Part shown: piece by piece, positions 11,651 to 22,899 of the stretch
How positions within the stretch are numbered: position 1 is the first letter of the stretch
Layout of the letters: every line of letters starts with the position of its first letter
Assembly: GCF_002575655.3 (NCBI RefSeq)
Contig: NC_053037.3
Location: 143,107,207 to 143,171,206 of the forward strand
DNA: 64,000 bases
From: Aegilops tauschii subsp. strangulata
Taxonomy: Eukaryota > Streptophyta > Magnoliopsida > Poales > Poaceae
Reading direction: 5' to 3'
The notes under the pieces: generated by a model
The model's input: only the letters and a program-made list of their open reading frames with translations
Databases searched by the model: none
What the model was told of the DNA's origin: nothing
Made by a program: the position numbers and the translations under genes

Positions 11651-12015
11651 AAATAGAACTGGGCTAGCCATTTTCAGCAAGAAAAAACACAACTGGGCTC
11701 ATGATGTGGTAAACATAAATAAAACCCTGGCTAGACGGGCCACAGCCCCCGCACAGCCCCGTTGTTACCCTGATCAGTCGCCCGCACTCTAAATTAGTAA
11801 AAATAACTGGTTGGGATTTGTTAGTTGTTACAATATTTCACTCTAAATTAAACGACTGGCAAGCCATTTGCCTTGCTTCAAAGAAAATATGACAGTCACA
11901 GCCGAGTTGAAAAGGGCAAGAACATCTAACTCCAGCTTACAAACTGTTCAAAAGCACGAGGGTTAATTGTTCATCAGGTTTACAAAAAAACCCAGGTTGA
12001 AAAGGGCAACAACAT
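11651..12015. other. AT-rich linker, no gene
   Basis: The only structure seen is a partial duplication of about 35 bp with TTGAAAAGGGCAA and AACATCTAACTCCA, at about 11905 and 11995. Confidence 0.5.
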
Positions 12016-13757
12016 CTAACTCCAACACTGTTTTTGGCAGTCACAGTCAAATGGATCGATCAGGTCCATAGATTGAACATCTTGGGTCGTAAAATTTACC
12101 GGATTATGACCACAATATGTTGTAAATAGAAACCCGGCACGTTCAGAAGCTCTTTTGCCCACCCAAAACTCCTTTTTTTGCTCTTCCACATACCCATCCG
12201 TCAAAACCATGCTGCTGATAAACTTAAGCCCGATGGACAATAGTAACCTCACATTCAGCTGGAAGAATGTGACAAATCTAGTGTTTGCACGGTTGGCTAC
12301 ATATTGTTCTAGCGTTATTGTCTTCAATCGAATCCCATGAGAAGTGAGAAAATCCCGATGCTCACGAATCCACCGATTGGTTATAACTTTCTTACCCTGT
12401 CCTGTTGCCTAAATAGACATGAAGATTGAAAATAGTTAAGGTCTAAAAAAAGAGTGTCAAAAGAGCAACAGCTGAATGGTTAATTCTAGTACACTATATG
12501 CAGGCTTCCAATGTGCGTGAAATTATCACCTTTATATACAACTTCTCCAGACATGGAAAGCATTGCAGTAAGCCAATAATCTTGTTCAGATCAAAACTAT
12601 TCATTTGGATATATAAGATCTTGACAGAATCCAGCACCATTGATAGGCCATCCATGGAGAAACTCTTCATTGAGCATAGAACATAATATTAGTACAAAAT
12701 GTGTACTCCAAGATGACATATAACTTATGCGCAGAAATTTAAAATGCAGCTTGTGGTTACAAGTGTAGATGATAATGTACAGTACCTGAAGAACTGTGGA
12801 GCCAAACACCATATTGAAATGAGCACAGAGATCATGTATTACACCCAAGGTCTCCAGTTTAGGCGCAGAGAGGACGGTTATTTGCAACGGTGAATAACTA
12901 GAATTAATGATCAACCTTTGAAGTGAAGGGGCATCTTGGATGATGAGCTGCCTTCCGTCAAAACAAATTCCAATTCTTACAAGGTTAGGCGACTTTATTT
13001 GGACACAACCGATTCTAACTGTGAAAACAAGCACCAAGCACTCCAGGGCAGGGCAACTGGAGTGGATGATTCTGTGCAATGAAGCCTCCGATATACGAAC
13101 CCGCACAAGTGAAAGTTTCTTCAGAAATGGGAGTCGAAGGTTTAGTACCAGATTGTCTGGTAGGTCGCACGGCGCAAAGGTGGCGGTATGGAGAGAGGAG
13201 GAAAACCGCGAGATGGACATCGGTGCCGTGGGCACAGGTAGATGGCGTTCGGTATCTGGTAGGTCATTTCTAAGGGAATATTAGAACTCAAGCAGCTGTA
13301 GTTCTGTGAATTCAGGGGATTTCAGCCAGGCGTCCACCGTGCAGGGCATGGTATGCTTGCTCAGGTATCATGACGGGATGCAGAGGCTTTGAACGGAGCC
13401 CTGGTGGGAGGAGATGATGGCTCTGGGGATTTCAAAATCATTGAAGAGAGATAGCTGACGTCAGTCGAGATTAAGGGGCACGGCGCGCCATAGATGGCGC
13501 CACCGAATTGAGAGGACTTGGGTGCAGCAGCAATCCTTGGTGGGGAGAAGCGAGATGATCTCCCCAAGGACGGCGTCCGGGAGGTCGCTGATGCGGTCCA
13601 CCCGAGATTCTACGGGTTCCTGGGATCCAGTGGGGGCGGGGTCGCCGCTTCTCCCCGCGCTGCCGGGTGCGGCATCTACAACAGGCGTCGCCGCTGGCGG
13701 GAGCCTCATCTTCTTGGTGCTGGGGTCAGCCGACTCCATTTTCCTCGAGGGCGTCAC
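12016..13757 (-). pseudogene. Captured F-box/LRR (FBD-type) gene, three exons, three premature stops
   Basis: Exon 1 is 13757-12786, exon 2 is 12664-12530 and exon 3 is 12408-12016. All splice sites are GT/AG and the joined frame is about 500 codons. The N-terminal half contains the F-box ([20 protein letters not shown] followed by W-R-H-L-W). LRR-like repeats follow (LPFLKKLSLVRVRI, CPALECLVL, APSLQRLIINSS, APKLETLGVI). Exon 3 resembles the C-terminus of plant F-box/LRR proteins (LKTITLEQYVANRANTRFVT). Such proteins are substrate receptors of SCF ubiquitin ligases. In-frame stops at 13461-13463 (TGA), 13368-13370 (TGA) and 13281-13283 (TAA) lie just after the F-box. The frame otherwise continues unshifted, so it decayed by point mutation. 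It lies inside the CACTA element, so capture is likely. Confidence 0.85.
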
Positions 13758-14025
13758 GTCACGCTCATGGATTTGAGCAGAGTAACGAATGACGAGCCTA
13801 GTTGTAGTGCGAGTGAAGAAGAAGGGGAGCTGGGGTTTTTCTGTAGTAGTGAGGAAGAAGGGGAGCTGGGGTTTTCTGTAGGAGTGAGGTGAGGAATTTG
13901 GGGGTACGAGTGGAGCGAGATGACGTGAGGTGGGTGGGAGTGAGGAGGAAGAAGAACACCCAGGTTTTTTTGGGGGGCGGTGTGCTGGGTGTGAACAGCG
14001 CCTCTCATTCAGTAAATATATGGAC
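13758..14025. other. Region upstream of the F-box pseudogene
   Basis: A direct repeat of AGTGAGGAAGAAGGGGAGCT-type units occurs at about 13810-13890. No TATA box is clear. The stretch may be the captured 5' flank of the F-box gene. Confidence 0.4.
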
Positions 14026-14077
14026 TTTTGACACTACACTAGTGTAAAAAATGTCTTACATTATGGGACGGAGGGAG
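14026..14077. mobile_element. Remnant (3' half) of a Stowaway MITE
   Basis: It ends GGGACGGAGGGAG followed by TA, the Stowaway terminus and target. The inner part, with GACACTACACTAGTGT, is the fold-back centre of a common Triticeae Stowaway family. The matching left arm is missing. Confidence 0.7.
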
Positions 14078-14254
14078 TAGTGTGGATGGGCTGTTTAGTC
14101 TTGGGCCGAAAGAAACAATTACTACTAGTACAGTGGAGACACTCAACAGCTACCTAGAAAAACAATTACTACTAGTACAGTGGATACAATACCGCTTCTG
14201 GCTCCTCCTAGGTCATCGAAACGTCTCCCTCTACTGAATGCCGTTATACTTTTG

Positions 14255-14440
14255 TTCACCGACATGCGGGCCATGCAGCGCGCGGGCCCAAATGCCATCC
14301 ACCAAATTAGAAGGCAGTATGCAGGCGGAGAGTCACCCCGGTCGTAGCGCGCCAATAACGAGCCATCGTATCACAAAACCCCACCTCCCCCCAGTCTAAG
14401 TTTGACGGACGAAGCAACCATCATTTCACTCTTCGCTGAA
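14255..14440 (-). repeat. Dispersed repeat of about 190 bp, inverted copy
   Basis: The reverse complement matches 20362-20560 and, less well, 21087-21262. Shared blocks include GTGAAATGATGGTTGCTTCG and GCGCTACGACCGGGGTG. No terminal inverted repeat was established. It overlaps the likely 5' end of the gene-like region downstream. Confidence 0.65.
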
Positions 14441-15470
14441 TCCCCTTCTCCCTCACCATCTTCAAGAAAGGCAACACTCGCATCTGCCACTGTTCTTCTC
14501 TCCCAACGAAGGGAAGGTAAGCGGATCTGTGATGTTGGTATATTTTCGTTCAGAGAAAAAAAGAACTTTTGCAAAGCAGTAACCGATCCTCACTCTCTTT
14601 TTTGTTTCATTGTCATTGCGATTGTGTTTTCCTTTCAGTGGTCTCCTAGTATTCGTCAGTTTCATGATGGACCAAGGAGAACCAGGCAAAGATCTGCCGA
14701 TATTGGAGCAGACGCGGGAGGCTGATCCCCACGAGACAGAGAGCTCCAAGAAGATGGAGGCAGCCACCGAGCCGACCCCAGATACGCTCATGGCCACTAC
14801 TGAGATGGTCAACGCCCCGTTTGAGGTTACAGCCCCCGTGGCACTGCAGGAGCAGTTTTCCCCCTTCGAGGGTGTGTCCCCCCCCCCCCCGCTGAGCTGC
14901 CCAAGGTGATTTTCTTCTTTGCCGATCTCGATTGTGGTTTTTCATCTAAGTATGTGGTGATGAATAATGCAAAATTTTATTAGCTTCGATGCCATGCTAT
15001 ACATAGTGGTTTAAATAACTTGTGTTTCTTATGCTGGAAAGTAATTCAGAATGTGTTTCTGTTTCAATTAGAGCCCTGATGCAGACAAGGATTGTGTGGT
15101 TGTACATGTCACTCGCTATGAGGCGGATGACCTAAATATATGCACTGGGAAAACAGAGTTTTAGGCTGTTGGATCCTGGAAGCCATTTGCGCTTATACCA
15201 ATGAAGAGTTGTATTCCAGCCTCACTGTTGTCAGGCATGTTGTCCAGGGTGTACTGAAGCACAAGAAGTTCAAAGCTACTCCTTCGTTTGTGAGGCATAC
15301 TGTTCTTGTCAAGCTTACGCAGGAAGATGACGTGGCATGCCTCCACAAACAAGCTTATGAGTGGCAAGGCCACGAGGTTTTCTTCATGAAGGTTCACAGG
15401 ATTGAGCTGCTGCCGGACGTCCTCGATGATGTTCATGGCAAGGTCCGTCTTGTGTCTAGCACAAATTAGA
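14441..15470 (+). pseudogene. Unidentified captured gene fragment with intact-looking introns
   Basis: The layout suggests a spliced gene. A leader exon ends at about 14516 (donor GTAAGC). Exon 2 runs about 14639-14906 with ATG at 14664 or 14667 and ends at CCCAAG/GTGATT. Exon 3 starts after TTTCAATTAG at about 15072. Exon 2 encodes an acidic, Thr/Glu/Pro-rich stretch (GEPGKDLPILEQTREADPHE). Exon 3 contains DKDCVVVHVTRYEADD, then a frame change near 15165, then LTQEDDVACLHKQAYEWQGH up to the stop at 15467. A run of C bases at 14879-14890 also affects the frame. I do not recognise the family. Located in a CACTA element, it is probably a captured and decayed host gene. Confidence 0.5.
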
Positions 15471-17560
15471 TCGAGGCATGAAATACTTGCCCCAGCTAGT
15501 GTTTAATAGTAGTTTGGATTCTGTCTAATTATCCGAACCTTGCCTGTTATCGAGCCCTCTGGGCTAGTACTCTGTTTGAATCCGTCTATAGGAACTGCTG
15601 CTACTTTTGTGTGCCCGTGAATCATCGTAATTGTTGCCGAAACAGATGCGTCCTCACTAGTTTTATCATACGAGCAGTGTGTGTTTTGATGAAATAGAGT
15701 ACTCGTTCGAGAACTGTGCGCCGACGTATACATAAGTACTTGTAAACACTGTTGGTGCTACCCCACTTGTAAACTGTTGTGCAAAACACAGCACATTGGC
15801 TCAGCTTGCTTCAACACTAGGCTATCGACCAGCTAACAATCAACAATCTGTTGTCTGACATATAAGCAACTATGTATCTTGTTACAGTGGTTAACTGAGG
15901 CCACAATGTAAATTCCAAACATTCACACGCTAGTCCAGCGTTCATGTGGAACACTCACATTAAACTCGGCTTCATAAAAAACTGGAAAAGCATAAGTTAA
16001 GCAATTTTATACATCTCAATGATTCATAGAACATAACAAACATATACTAGTTTAGCAAAAGACAAAGTTGTGAGAAGGTTTACAAATCAGGAAAAAACAA
16101 GCAAGGCTTCTCTGAGCAAAGGGCCTCCTGGCAGGCTTAAATTTCCTAGAGTTCACTCTAGTTTTTTCTTGTTGCCACCATCCAGGGTTAGGTTCTCTCA
16201 TTCCAAAATAACCAATTATAATTGTGTTCTCAGCTAGAATGCTGAACTGAACCATGCAGTGTACTGACCAGCTGAAAGTCGTGTGCATTCCACTAAATTT
16301 AAGCGCCGCTATTTGCAGAAATAAGCAGGCCACAATGCCTCTTGTCTGCGCACCTGTCCCAAAAACCTCCGTGCAGCCGTGCCAGCTTGTCCTCAGTCCA
16401 TGGATGAACTGGAGGAAAGTACATTCCGGACTACGATGCAGATGTTTTCGTTCGTCCCTGCACTACAATCAGGAAGTAAAACGTATGAATCAACTTCTTT
16501 TAGATTGCGCTGGTCATTCTACCTAGTAACTACCAATGTAGGAATACCTGGAAGACAGGTGGTTAGACGACGACAACGAGGGATAGCCATCTCATTTTGC
16601 GCAGTTCTACTAAAACTAATGTGTGTGCTTTTGATTGCGCGGATAGAAACGATACGGAGACAGACATCCCGAAACGATATGGAGACAGACATCCCTATTT
16701 GCGCAAATACGATATACGGTTATTTAAACAGTGACAGATATTTGCAGTGGCGTATGATTAATAGCAGCATCTATTGTGTTATAATTGGCACTAGATTGAC
16801 AGTATGAAAGTGTCCTTAAGTAAGTAGCATCACATCACATCAACACTGCCACTAGATTAACATGCAGAACAATAGCATTAGTATTACTGTCATGAGAGTA
16901 GCACATGGTCAGTAAATGTGCAATCAAATTTGTGTAGTTCCACTGGGATGAGGCAGTGTTAGCGGTGTGAGATTTAAGTGTGACTGCAAAAACACAATTC
17001 ATGGGAAATAAAGCAAGACGGAAGCACTTCATAAAATGGTGGTGGCATTGCTTCAATTTATCGACGGCACTAGACCATTACTTATAGTGACATTAGGTGG
17101 CATTGCTTAATGCTTCATGTGATTTTACATTAACGGTAGCGATCTGGGCGTAGGGACAGTAGAGGCATACAGTGGTGAGGCAGATGTGGTTGCCGAGAGC
17201 GGCAAACCCTCAGGCAGCATGTCTACATTTGTCCCATTTTTACCTCCTCGGCGACATTTTCCTATGTGAGCACAGGAAATCTAGACCTGCTCATTCTCAT
17301 TTGCGTTGTCCCCCAACACCCATCACTTTCTTTCCTTTTTCAACCAAGAGATAGGTCCACTTCCCCCCACCCTTCGCCATCCACCATGCTGTCTTCGTCT
17401 TTTCAACCAAGAGACCGGTTGGGTAGCCAGTATCTACTACTTTCCCCCGTTTCCTCTTAGAACCAAGTCCTAGATTCATGCTACAGCTTTCCCACTTTCT
17501 TCCCTGTTTGAACCAACTCTTAAAGTCGACTGCATGAACTAGCTTTACCTCTAATAATAG
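15471..17560. other. No convincing gene
   Basis: Short open frames on both strands lack recognisable motifs. Two near-identical ACGATAYGGAGACAGACATCCC segments lie side by side at about 16646-16695. The composition is that of ordinary AT-rich plant intergenic DNA. Confidence 0.45.
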
Positions 17561-17567
17561 TAAAAGT

Positions 17568-18025
17568 CTAGGTGGCTTTGGAACAGCGGACGGAAGTAGA
17601 AAAAGATCCACACGAAGCCAAGTGGGGAGCTGGGGCAGTAGAGCAAGGCAGGTTTTGAAGGAATATATACCTGAGGGTCGTCGGCATGTGGCAAAGACGG
17701 CGTCGGGAGGCCTCATCTTGGCCACAATACCGCAGGGAGGAAGAAGGGGTCGGAGGCCCTCCGGAGCCGGCGCACTCTCGGAGAGAATGGCACGGCCGCC
17801 GATCGGGACGCGCGGGCAGCCGTTGGTCTCCTCCCTCGCCGCCGACGACAGCGTGAACGATGCACCTACACCCCTGCCCCAGTCGAGGTTGTCCGGCCGG
17901 ATTTGTGACCAGCCGTGAGCTGAGAGAGAGTGTGGCCACCTATGTCTTGCTTAGATCTGGAGAGCATGAGAGAGTGAACGAGAGGAACCCTAGCAAAGCA
18001 AGCGCTAAGGCTCCTGCTTATATAT
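17568..18025 (-). pseudogene. Possible captured gene 5' end (TATA box plus first exon)
   Basis: The minus strand has TATATAAG at about 18015-18022, then a CT-rich leader, then a GC-rich open frame of some 60 residues ending in PPDAVFATCRRPS at a possible donor (CAG/GTATAT, near 17672). The codon choice is GC-rich, unlike the AT-rich flanks. No start codon is clear and I do not recognise the product. It could be the 5' part of a gene taken up by the CACTA element. Confidence 0.3.
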
Positions 18026-18734
18026 GTAGTGGAGTGATTTTGTTGTACTAGCTTCAAAAAAATGCGCTCCTACGTGTACCCGCGAGTGGGTGTGAGAGAA
18101 CTAGTGCGTGCGTGCACCGCTTCTCTTCGTGAGAGTACAATATACTATGCCCAAAGAACGTTCACCACAAGAGTAATAGTATAAGTGTGTGACGTGTGAG
18201 CTAAAATAAAATGTGCGCGACGTCTTTTGTTTTTTAGAAGTTCTGAGGGTAGGGTGTGAAGAGCACATATGTGTGTGACGTCTACCTGCATATAGACGGT
18301 GGGTGCGAGAGGACTCGGGAGGGTGCGTGTGCGTGAGAGAGAGGGAGGCACGTATCAATGCAATGCATGTGTCCGTAAATCATTATCCGACAAACATTCG
18401 CCACAAGCCTTTTCCTGACGAACGCCGTAAGAACCGTTAGATCGGCATCCGACAGTGTCAGTTTTGCCATGTCATTTAACAGAACAGCCACTCCTCCTAC
18501 ACACAAATCTTCCACGCGAGTGTTAGCAACTGTCGTATGTTCCCTCCCTTCCAAAATGCAGTGCATATAGCTTTATTGAAAATTCGAACCTCGCAAACTT
18601 TTACCGAGTTTTCGTGTACCAAATTGCACATGTAGAATACCCTGTATATATCATTTCATTCATCTTCGAGAGGTAACTATAAAGATGGGCGGGAGTCTAC
18701 AAAGAAAGACCATTGTATCACCTGCAGCAATTTC
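18026..18734. other. No gene seen
   Basis: The stretch is rich in GTGTGTGA and GAGAGA steps. A motif of the GCGAGTGGGTGTGAGAG type recurs at about 18082 and again in diverged form at 22410. No coding or element signature was found. Confidence 0.4.
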
Positions 18735-19165
18735 AACCATCCTTTGGTGTGGAGGAATATCATAGGAACTCTATATGATATGATTTTTATAGGATTTTTT
18801 CCTTTAGAGCCAATTGGTTCATAGGAATAGATTCATATACTCCACATTTCAAAGGAAATAAACATGATATAATTTCTATAGCTTTAGAGCCAGTTGGTTC
18901 ATATGAATGGATTCCTATACTCCCATAATTTCAAAGGAAAATAAACATTAGCGTATATTCAATAGAAAAGTTCCGACAATATGAACCAAATTACATCTCT
19001 TTTCTAATCCCTCCTCATAAGAATTGAGATACATGTCATCTCTAGATTCAATAGAAAAGTTCCTATGATGTCAACCAAATGACATCTCTTTTCCAATCCC
19101 TACTCATAGGAATTGAGATACTCCATGTCATCTCTTTCCCTACAACTTCCATGTATACATCTTAT
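18735..19165. mobile_element. Degenerate Tourist-like MITE with internal duplication
   Basis: The sequence is related to the MITE at 19522-19825. It shares TTTAGAGCC...TTGGTTCATAGGAAT, TTCAAAGGAAATAAACAT and AATAGAAAAGTTCC...ATGA. The TTTAGAGCCARTTGGTTCAT segment occurs twice (about 18805 and 18883), as does CAATAGAAAAGTTCC (about 18959 and 19051). It looks like an element duplicated internally and then diverged. The ends are not defined. Confidence 0.5.
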
Positions 19166-19521
19166 ATTCCTAAATAGCTAGTACAACCCACTAGTAGCTT
19201 TTTTCCAAGACATGCAACTATGGCACAAGAACTATATAGTGTGTGAATAACTTGAAAGATGGTCGCTGGATGAAGCTAATCCGACAGTGCAGAGATGGCA
19301 AATCCGAGCACTACTGGCCGTTGGATATCATCAACATTCCACCAGATCTGCCACATGTACAATTTAGAAGACTCCATGGTTGAACTTAAGCATAATGCAC
19401 AAACCTCAAAACACATGCACTTCTCCTTTGTTCTAGAATCTTCCGTATCATAATTGTTTTTTCTAAATGAAATGCCATTATTTGTTTTTTACTTTATGCT
19501 TTACAATGCACAACCCCATGA

Positions 19522-19825
19522 GGCCTCCTTTGGTTTAGAGGAACCTTGTAGGAATTTCATAGGATATGATTTCTGTAGGAAAAATTCCTTTAGAGCCCTT
19601 TGGTTTGTAGGAATGGAATCCTATTCCTATGGAGGAAATCTTCCTATCCTCCACATTTCATAGGAAAATAAACATTAGCCTAGAATCAATGGAAAAAATC
19701 CTATGATGTGAATCAAAGGCATCTCCTTTCCTATTCCTAGTCATAGGGTTTGAGATACATGTCATCTCATTTCCTATGACTTCTCTATTCCTAGGATTTT
19801 CCTACCCTATGAACCAAAGAAGGCC
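19522..19825. mobile_element. Tourist-like (PIF/Harbinger) MITE
   Basis: The termini are GGCCTCCTTTGGTT on the left and, as reverse complement, GGCCTTCTTTGGTT on the right. The flanks are TGA at 19519-19521 and 19826-19828, a 3-bp duplication close to the TWA preferred by Harbinger elements. The length is 304 bp, with no coding capacity. Confidence 0.7.
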
Positions 19826-20361
19826 TGAATCTTAACATTTTTATAAAACTAATTGATTTTGCATGCTCTAGTGTGTATTTATTCATAATTTGGTTTCGAA
19901 ATCTCATGCGTTCAATGCATGTGTACCTTACTAGTTTTGAGTAGAGTAGCAAATTTCACGCGGCCCCGGCTATATCAAAATGCAGGGCCCATGCATCATT
20001 GCCTTTCGGTCGAACCTACGTCCACAATATTTTGTACGTACTATATCTCCACTGGTCCCCGAACCCAAAATGCTGCCTCGTTCCCCTAAAACCAAGTGGC
20101 CCACACATATTTAAGGCGTCGACCCGAACTCAATCCCTCTCCCGTTTACTATGACGTGGCCCCGCACGCCCTAGTAGTACTCCTACAAACCCTACCGCCG
20201 TACGCATCATCAGTTTTCTTCAAGAGGACGAGGGAGAAGCCGATTTGTAGTGGAGGCGCTTTAAAAAAATGATCTGTAGTGGAGACCCCTACCCTAGGGT
20301 GCCCTAGGTAGCTGCCACACGCATCATTGGTTTTCTCTTTTCTTTATGCTCTTGCGCCCTA

Positions 20362-20560
20362 GAGTGAAATGATGGTTGCTTCGTTCGTCCAGCTTAATGC
20401 GGGAAAGGTGGGGCTTTGTGATTTGACCCCTCGTCGCTCATTTTCTACTACTGCGGCGCTACGACCGGGGTGCCTCCAATTCCAACCGCTGCTCCGAACT
20501 GTAATTTGGTGCATCGCACGTGGAACAAGACGATGGATGAGCCACATGTCGGCCAAAGGG
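20362..20560 (+). repeat. Dispersed repeat of about 190 bp, copy 2
   Basis: It is similar to 21087-21262 on the same strand and to the reverse complement of 14255-14440. Shared motifs are ATGGTTGCTTCGTTCGTC, GCGCTACGACCGGGGTG and GCCACATGTCGG. No coding frame is supported. Confidence 0.65.
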
Positions 20561-20703
20561 GTCCTGTTAAGTGTGTCGCCATTTCATGTGCGGACTGACC
20601 CTGCTTGAGTCGCTACGCCAACACGACACGTGCAGCCTACCACTTGGTTTTGCTCCTTGGTGAATCCCGACTATATTGATCTAAAAAGATACGTACTGAA
20701 CTA

Positions 20704-20928
20704 CCCTCTCCGTCTCGTTTTTTTAGACGTTTCGGTTTATAGGGCGTGCACGTAGTTCTAGGTCATCCATTTGACTAACTAAATCTGAGTTACTATGTCA
20801 CAAAAAGTATATCATTGGATTATTAAGCGGATGCAGTTTTCTAAATATATACTGTTCATCACATATATAGCCAGTTAAATTCTCAACCTAGAACGACGTG
20901 CATGCCATGTAAACCGATACGGAGGAAG
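20704..20928. mobile_element. Stowaway MITE, diverged
   Basis: The left end CCCTCTCCGTCTCG and the right end, read in reverse as CTTCCTCCGTATCGG, are imperfect copies of the Stowaway terminus. TA lies on both sides (20702-20703 and 20929-20930). Internal inverted segments GCACGTAGTTCTAGGT and ACCTAGAACGACGTGC form long arms, so the single strand could fold into a hairpin. Confidence 0.75.
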
Positions 20929-21086
20929 TATAGTAGTAAAAATGAGGTGATTTTACCGAGCGATCGGCGGGGGAGCATGGCCTGTCATGCGGTCCCACGT
21001 GTCATGATGTACCAAGGCGATGCGCGTGTCCCTCTTGAGGCAGAAGCAATACTACGTGGTTTGAGATGATGGCGAACCTAAGTGTG

Positions 21087-21262
21087 AAATAATGGTTGCT
21101 TCATCCATCTGGGAAGGTGCGACATTGTGATTTAACGTCTCATTGCTCATTACTACTACTGGGGCGGTACGACTAGGGTGCGTCCCCCTGCTGTTCTGCA
21201 CTGTTATTTGGTGCTTGACACATCGACCCGGTTGCTATATGTCCCACATGTCGGTGACACGA
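21087..21262 (+). repeat. Dispersed repeat of about 190 bp, copy 3
   Basis: This is a diverged copy of 20362-20560, with TGGTTGCTTCAT, GGCGGTACGACTAGGGTG and CCACATGTCGG in the same order. It is about 725 bases downstream of copy 2. No gene is apparent. Confidence 0.6.
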
Positions 21263-22035
21263 AGTACAAAACTTCATGAAAGCGAGCGTCGACGGAGGAG
21301 TACAAGACACGGCTTGGGTTTTTGCTGCTTCGCGCGATCCATCGATACAAACCCGGACTAAAAAAAGGCGAGGGCGGGTCTTTTCCCGCACGGCAGGCAG
21401 GGGAGTTTGGCATAGTCTGTTCGAGCTAAGGAGGCAGGAAGGGAAACAAGCAAATAAAGGTTGAGCGACTTAGTTTTGGGAAAATCTGATTTTACGGAGT
21501 ACGTACCCACTAGGGTTTATAGGGCTCATCTACAAAACATTCGTTTTTCTGTTTTATAAGTCTCAGTTCTACTACTAGTAGTAGTACCATCACATGTTGG
21601 ATTTCGAGGTGCGTTAGATCACCCGATGCAGGCAGTGTCAAGAGAAAAATCACCAATGCATGTAGAAGTTCATGGAAATTTAGTGGTCATTCATGCATTC
21701 GTTCTAATTAATGCCTCGGTAAACATAACTTCTTGAGGAAAATGAGCGTACTAATTACTTGTGCAAACTAGGAGTACGAAATTAATTCGACCACTCACCG
21801 TCTACCTTGGTTGGAGAGATTTTGAAATTGAGCCATAAACTGGAAAGGAGTGAGTAGTAACTTTTGTCTCGATTACTATTTGTGGCCTTGTATAGATGCA
21901 AAATGTATTTTTTTTATAGTGGCCTTGTATAAGTAAATGGAGGGAGTACTAAAGGACATATATATTCCAAACAATATGATAATATCTCTAACCAAGGTAG
22001 TAGTAGGGGTGAGGAGTAAACGGAGGGAGTACTAG
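21263..22035. other. No gene; Stowaway-terminus fragments only
   Basis: The motif GGAGGGAGTACT occurs at about 21940 and 22021, which are probably decayed MITE ends. Open frames are short and carry no motif. Confidence 0.4.
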
Positions 22036-22195
22036 TAAAATTTTCTCCTCGTCCTGCGAGCCACCGCGCGCGTGGGCGAGGGAGCAGGCGTAAGGCGTAG
22101 TAGGCAAGCTTCACCTCATCCTGCGAGCCACCACGCCCGTGGGCGGGGGATACGGCGTACTAAGTAAGCTTCTCCTCGTTCTGCGAGTTGACGGG
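22036..22195. repeat. Short tandem repeat, three units of about 60-70 bp
   Basis: A CTTCTCCTCGTCCTGCGAG-type unit followed by GCCACC(G/A)CGC...GTGGGCG recurs at about 22043, 22110 and 22168. Confidence 0.6.
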
Positions 22196-22614
22196 ACACA
22201 TCAAAAGTACTCCAGTGTATAGAGCCTTGCCTCTAAGGTAGGCTCCACATGGTTTGCCTCTTTTTTAACATAACGCGTCAAGTCGCAATTTGTTTGTTCA
22301 CCCGTGGTAGACGATCCTCCCTCCATCTAGTGGACAACTAGTACACGTGTCAAGTTACCACGTGGGCTGCCTTTTCGTACAGAAATGAGCTCCACCGTGT
22401 ACCCGCGCGGGTGTGGTTGGGAAAGAGACGGGAGTACGTGCGCCGTGCGTGCACCTCTTCTCTACGTGCATGTCCCCCACCTATGTGGGTGTGTGTGAGA
22501 AGGACTATAGAGATACAAACCTAGACATAAAGACCGCTACAAACATCAATGTTCTGCTTATCACAGATAAGATTGATTAATACCCGTAACAATCCATGTC
22601 CTTAACAAAGGGTG

Positions 22615-22870
22615 CATGCACGTATAGGTTGAGCGTGTGTCTTGCGTCGTGTGTTGTGTGCATGCAGGCGTGCGAGTGTTGTGTGCGTGCAAGGGTACGT
22701 TTCAGTGTTGCATGCATTTGTGCGTATGTGCGTGTGTTCGTGAGTGCATGTGTACGCGTCAGTGTTGCATGCCTGCATGCATGCGTGTGTTCGTTATGTG
22801 TACGTGTCAGTGTTGCACGCCTGCATGCATGCGTGTCTTGCGTGCGTGCATGTGTACATGCGGGGTGAGG
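22615..22870. repeat. Alternating purine-pyrimidine (TG/CG-rich) repeat tract
   Basis: Runs of GTGTGCGTGC type dominate, with a longer motif (TCAGTGTTGCAYGCCTGCAT) three times at a spacing near 50 bp. The cysteine-rich open frame through it (22596-22868) is a by-product of the repeat. Such alternating tracts can adopt Z-DNA in vitro. Confidence 0.6.
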
Positions 22871-22899
22871 CTACACGTCAGTCGATTGACTTTTTCATC

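Noticed and set aside
22596..22868. Cys-rich 90-residue frame that looks like a small secreted protein
   Set aside because: The cysteines come from the TGTGCGTGC tract. Similar Cys-rich translations appear in the neighbouring frame, and there is no signal peptide or regular cysteine pattern.
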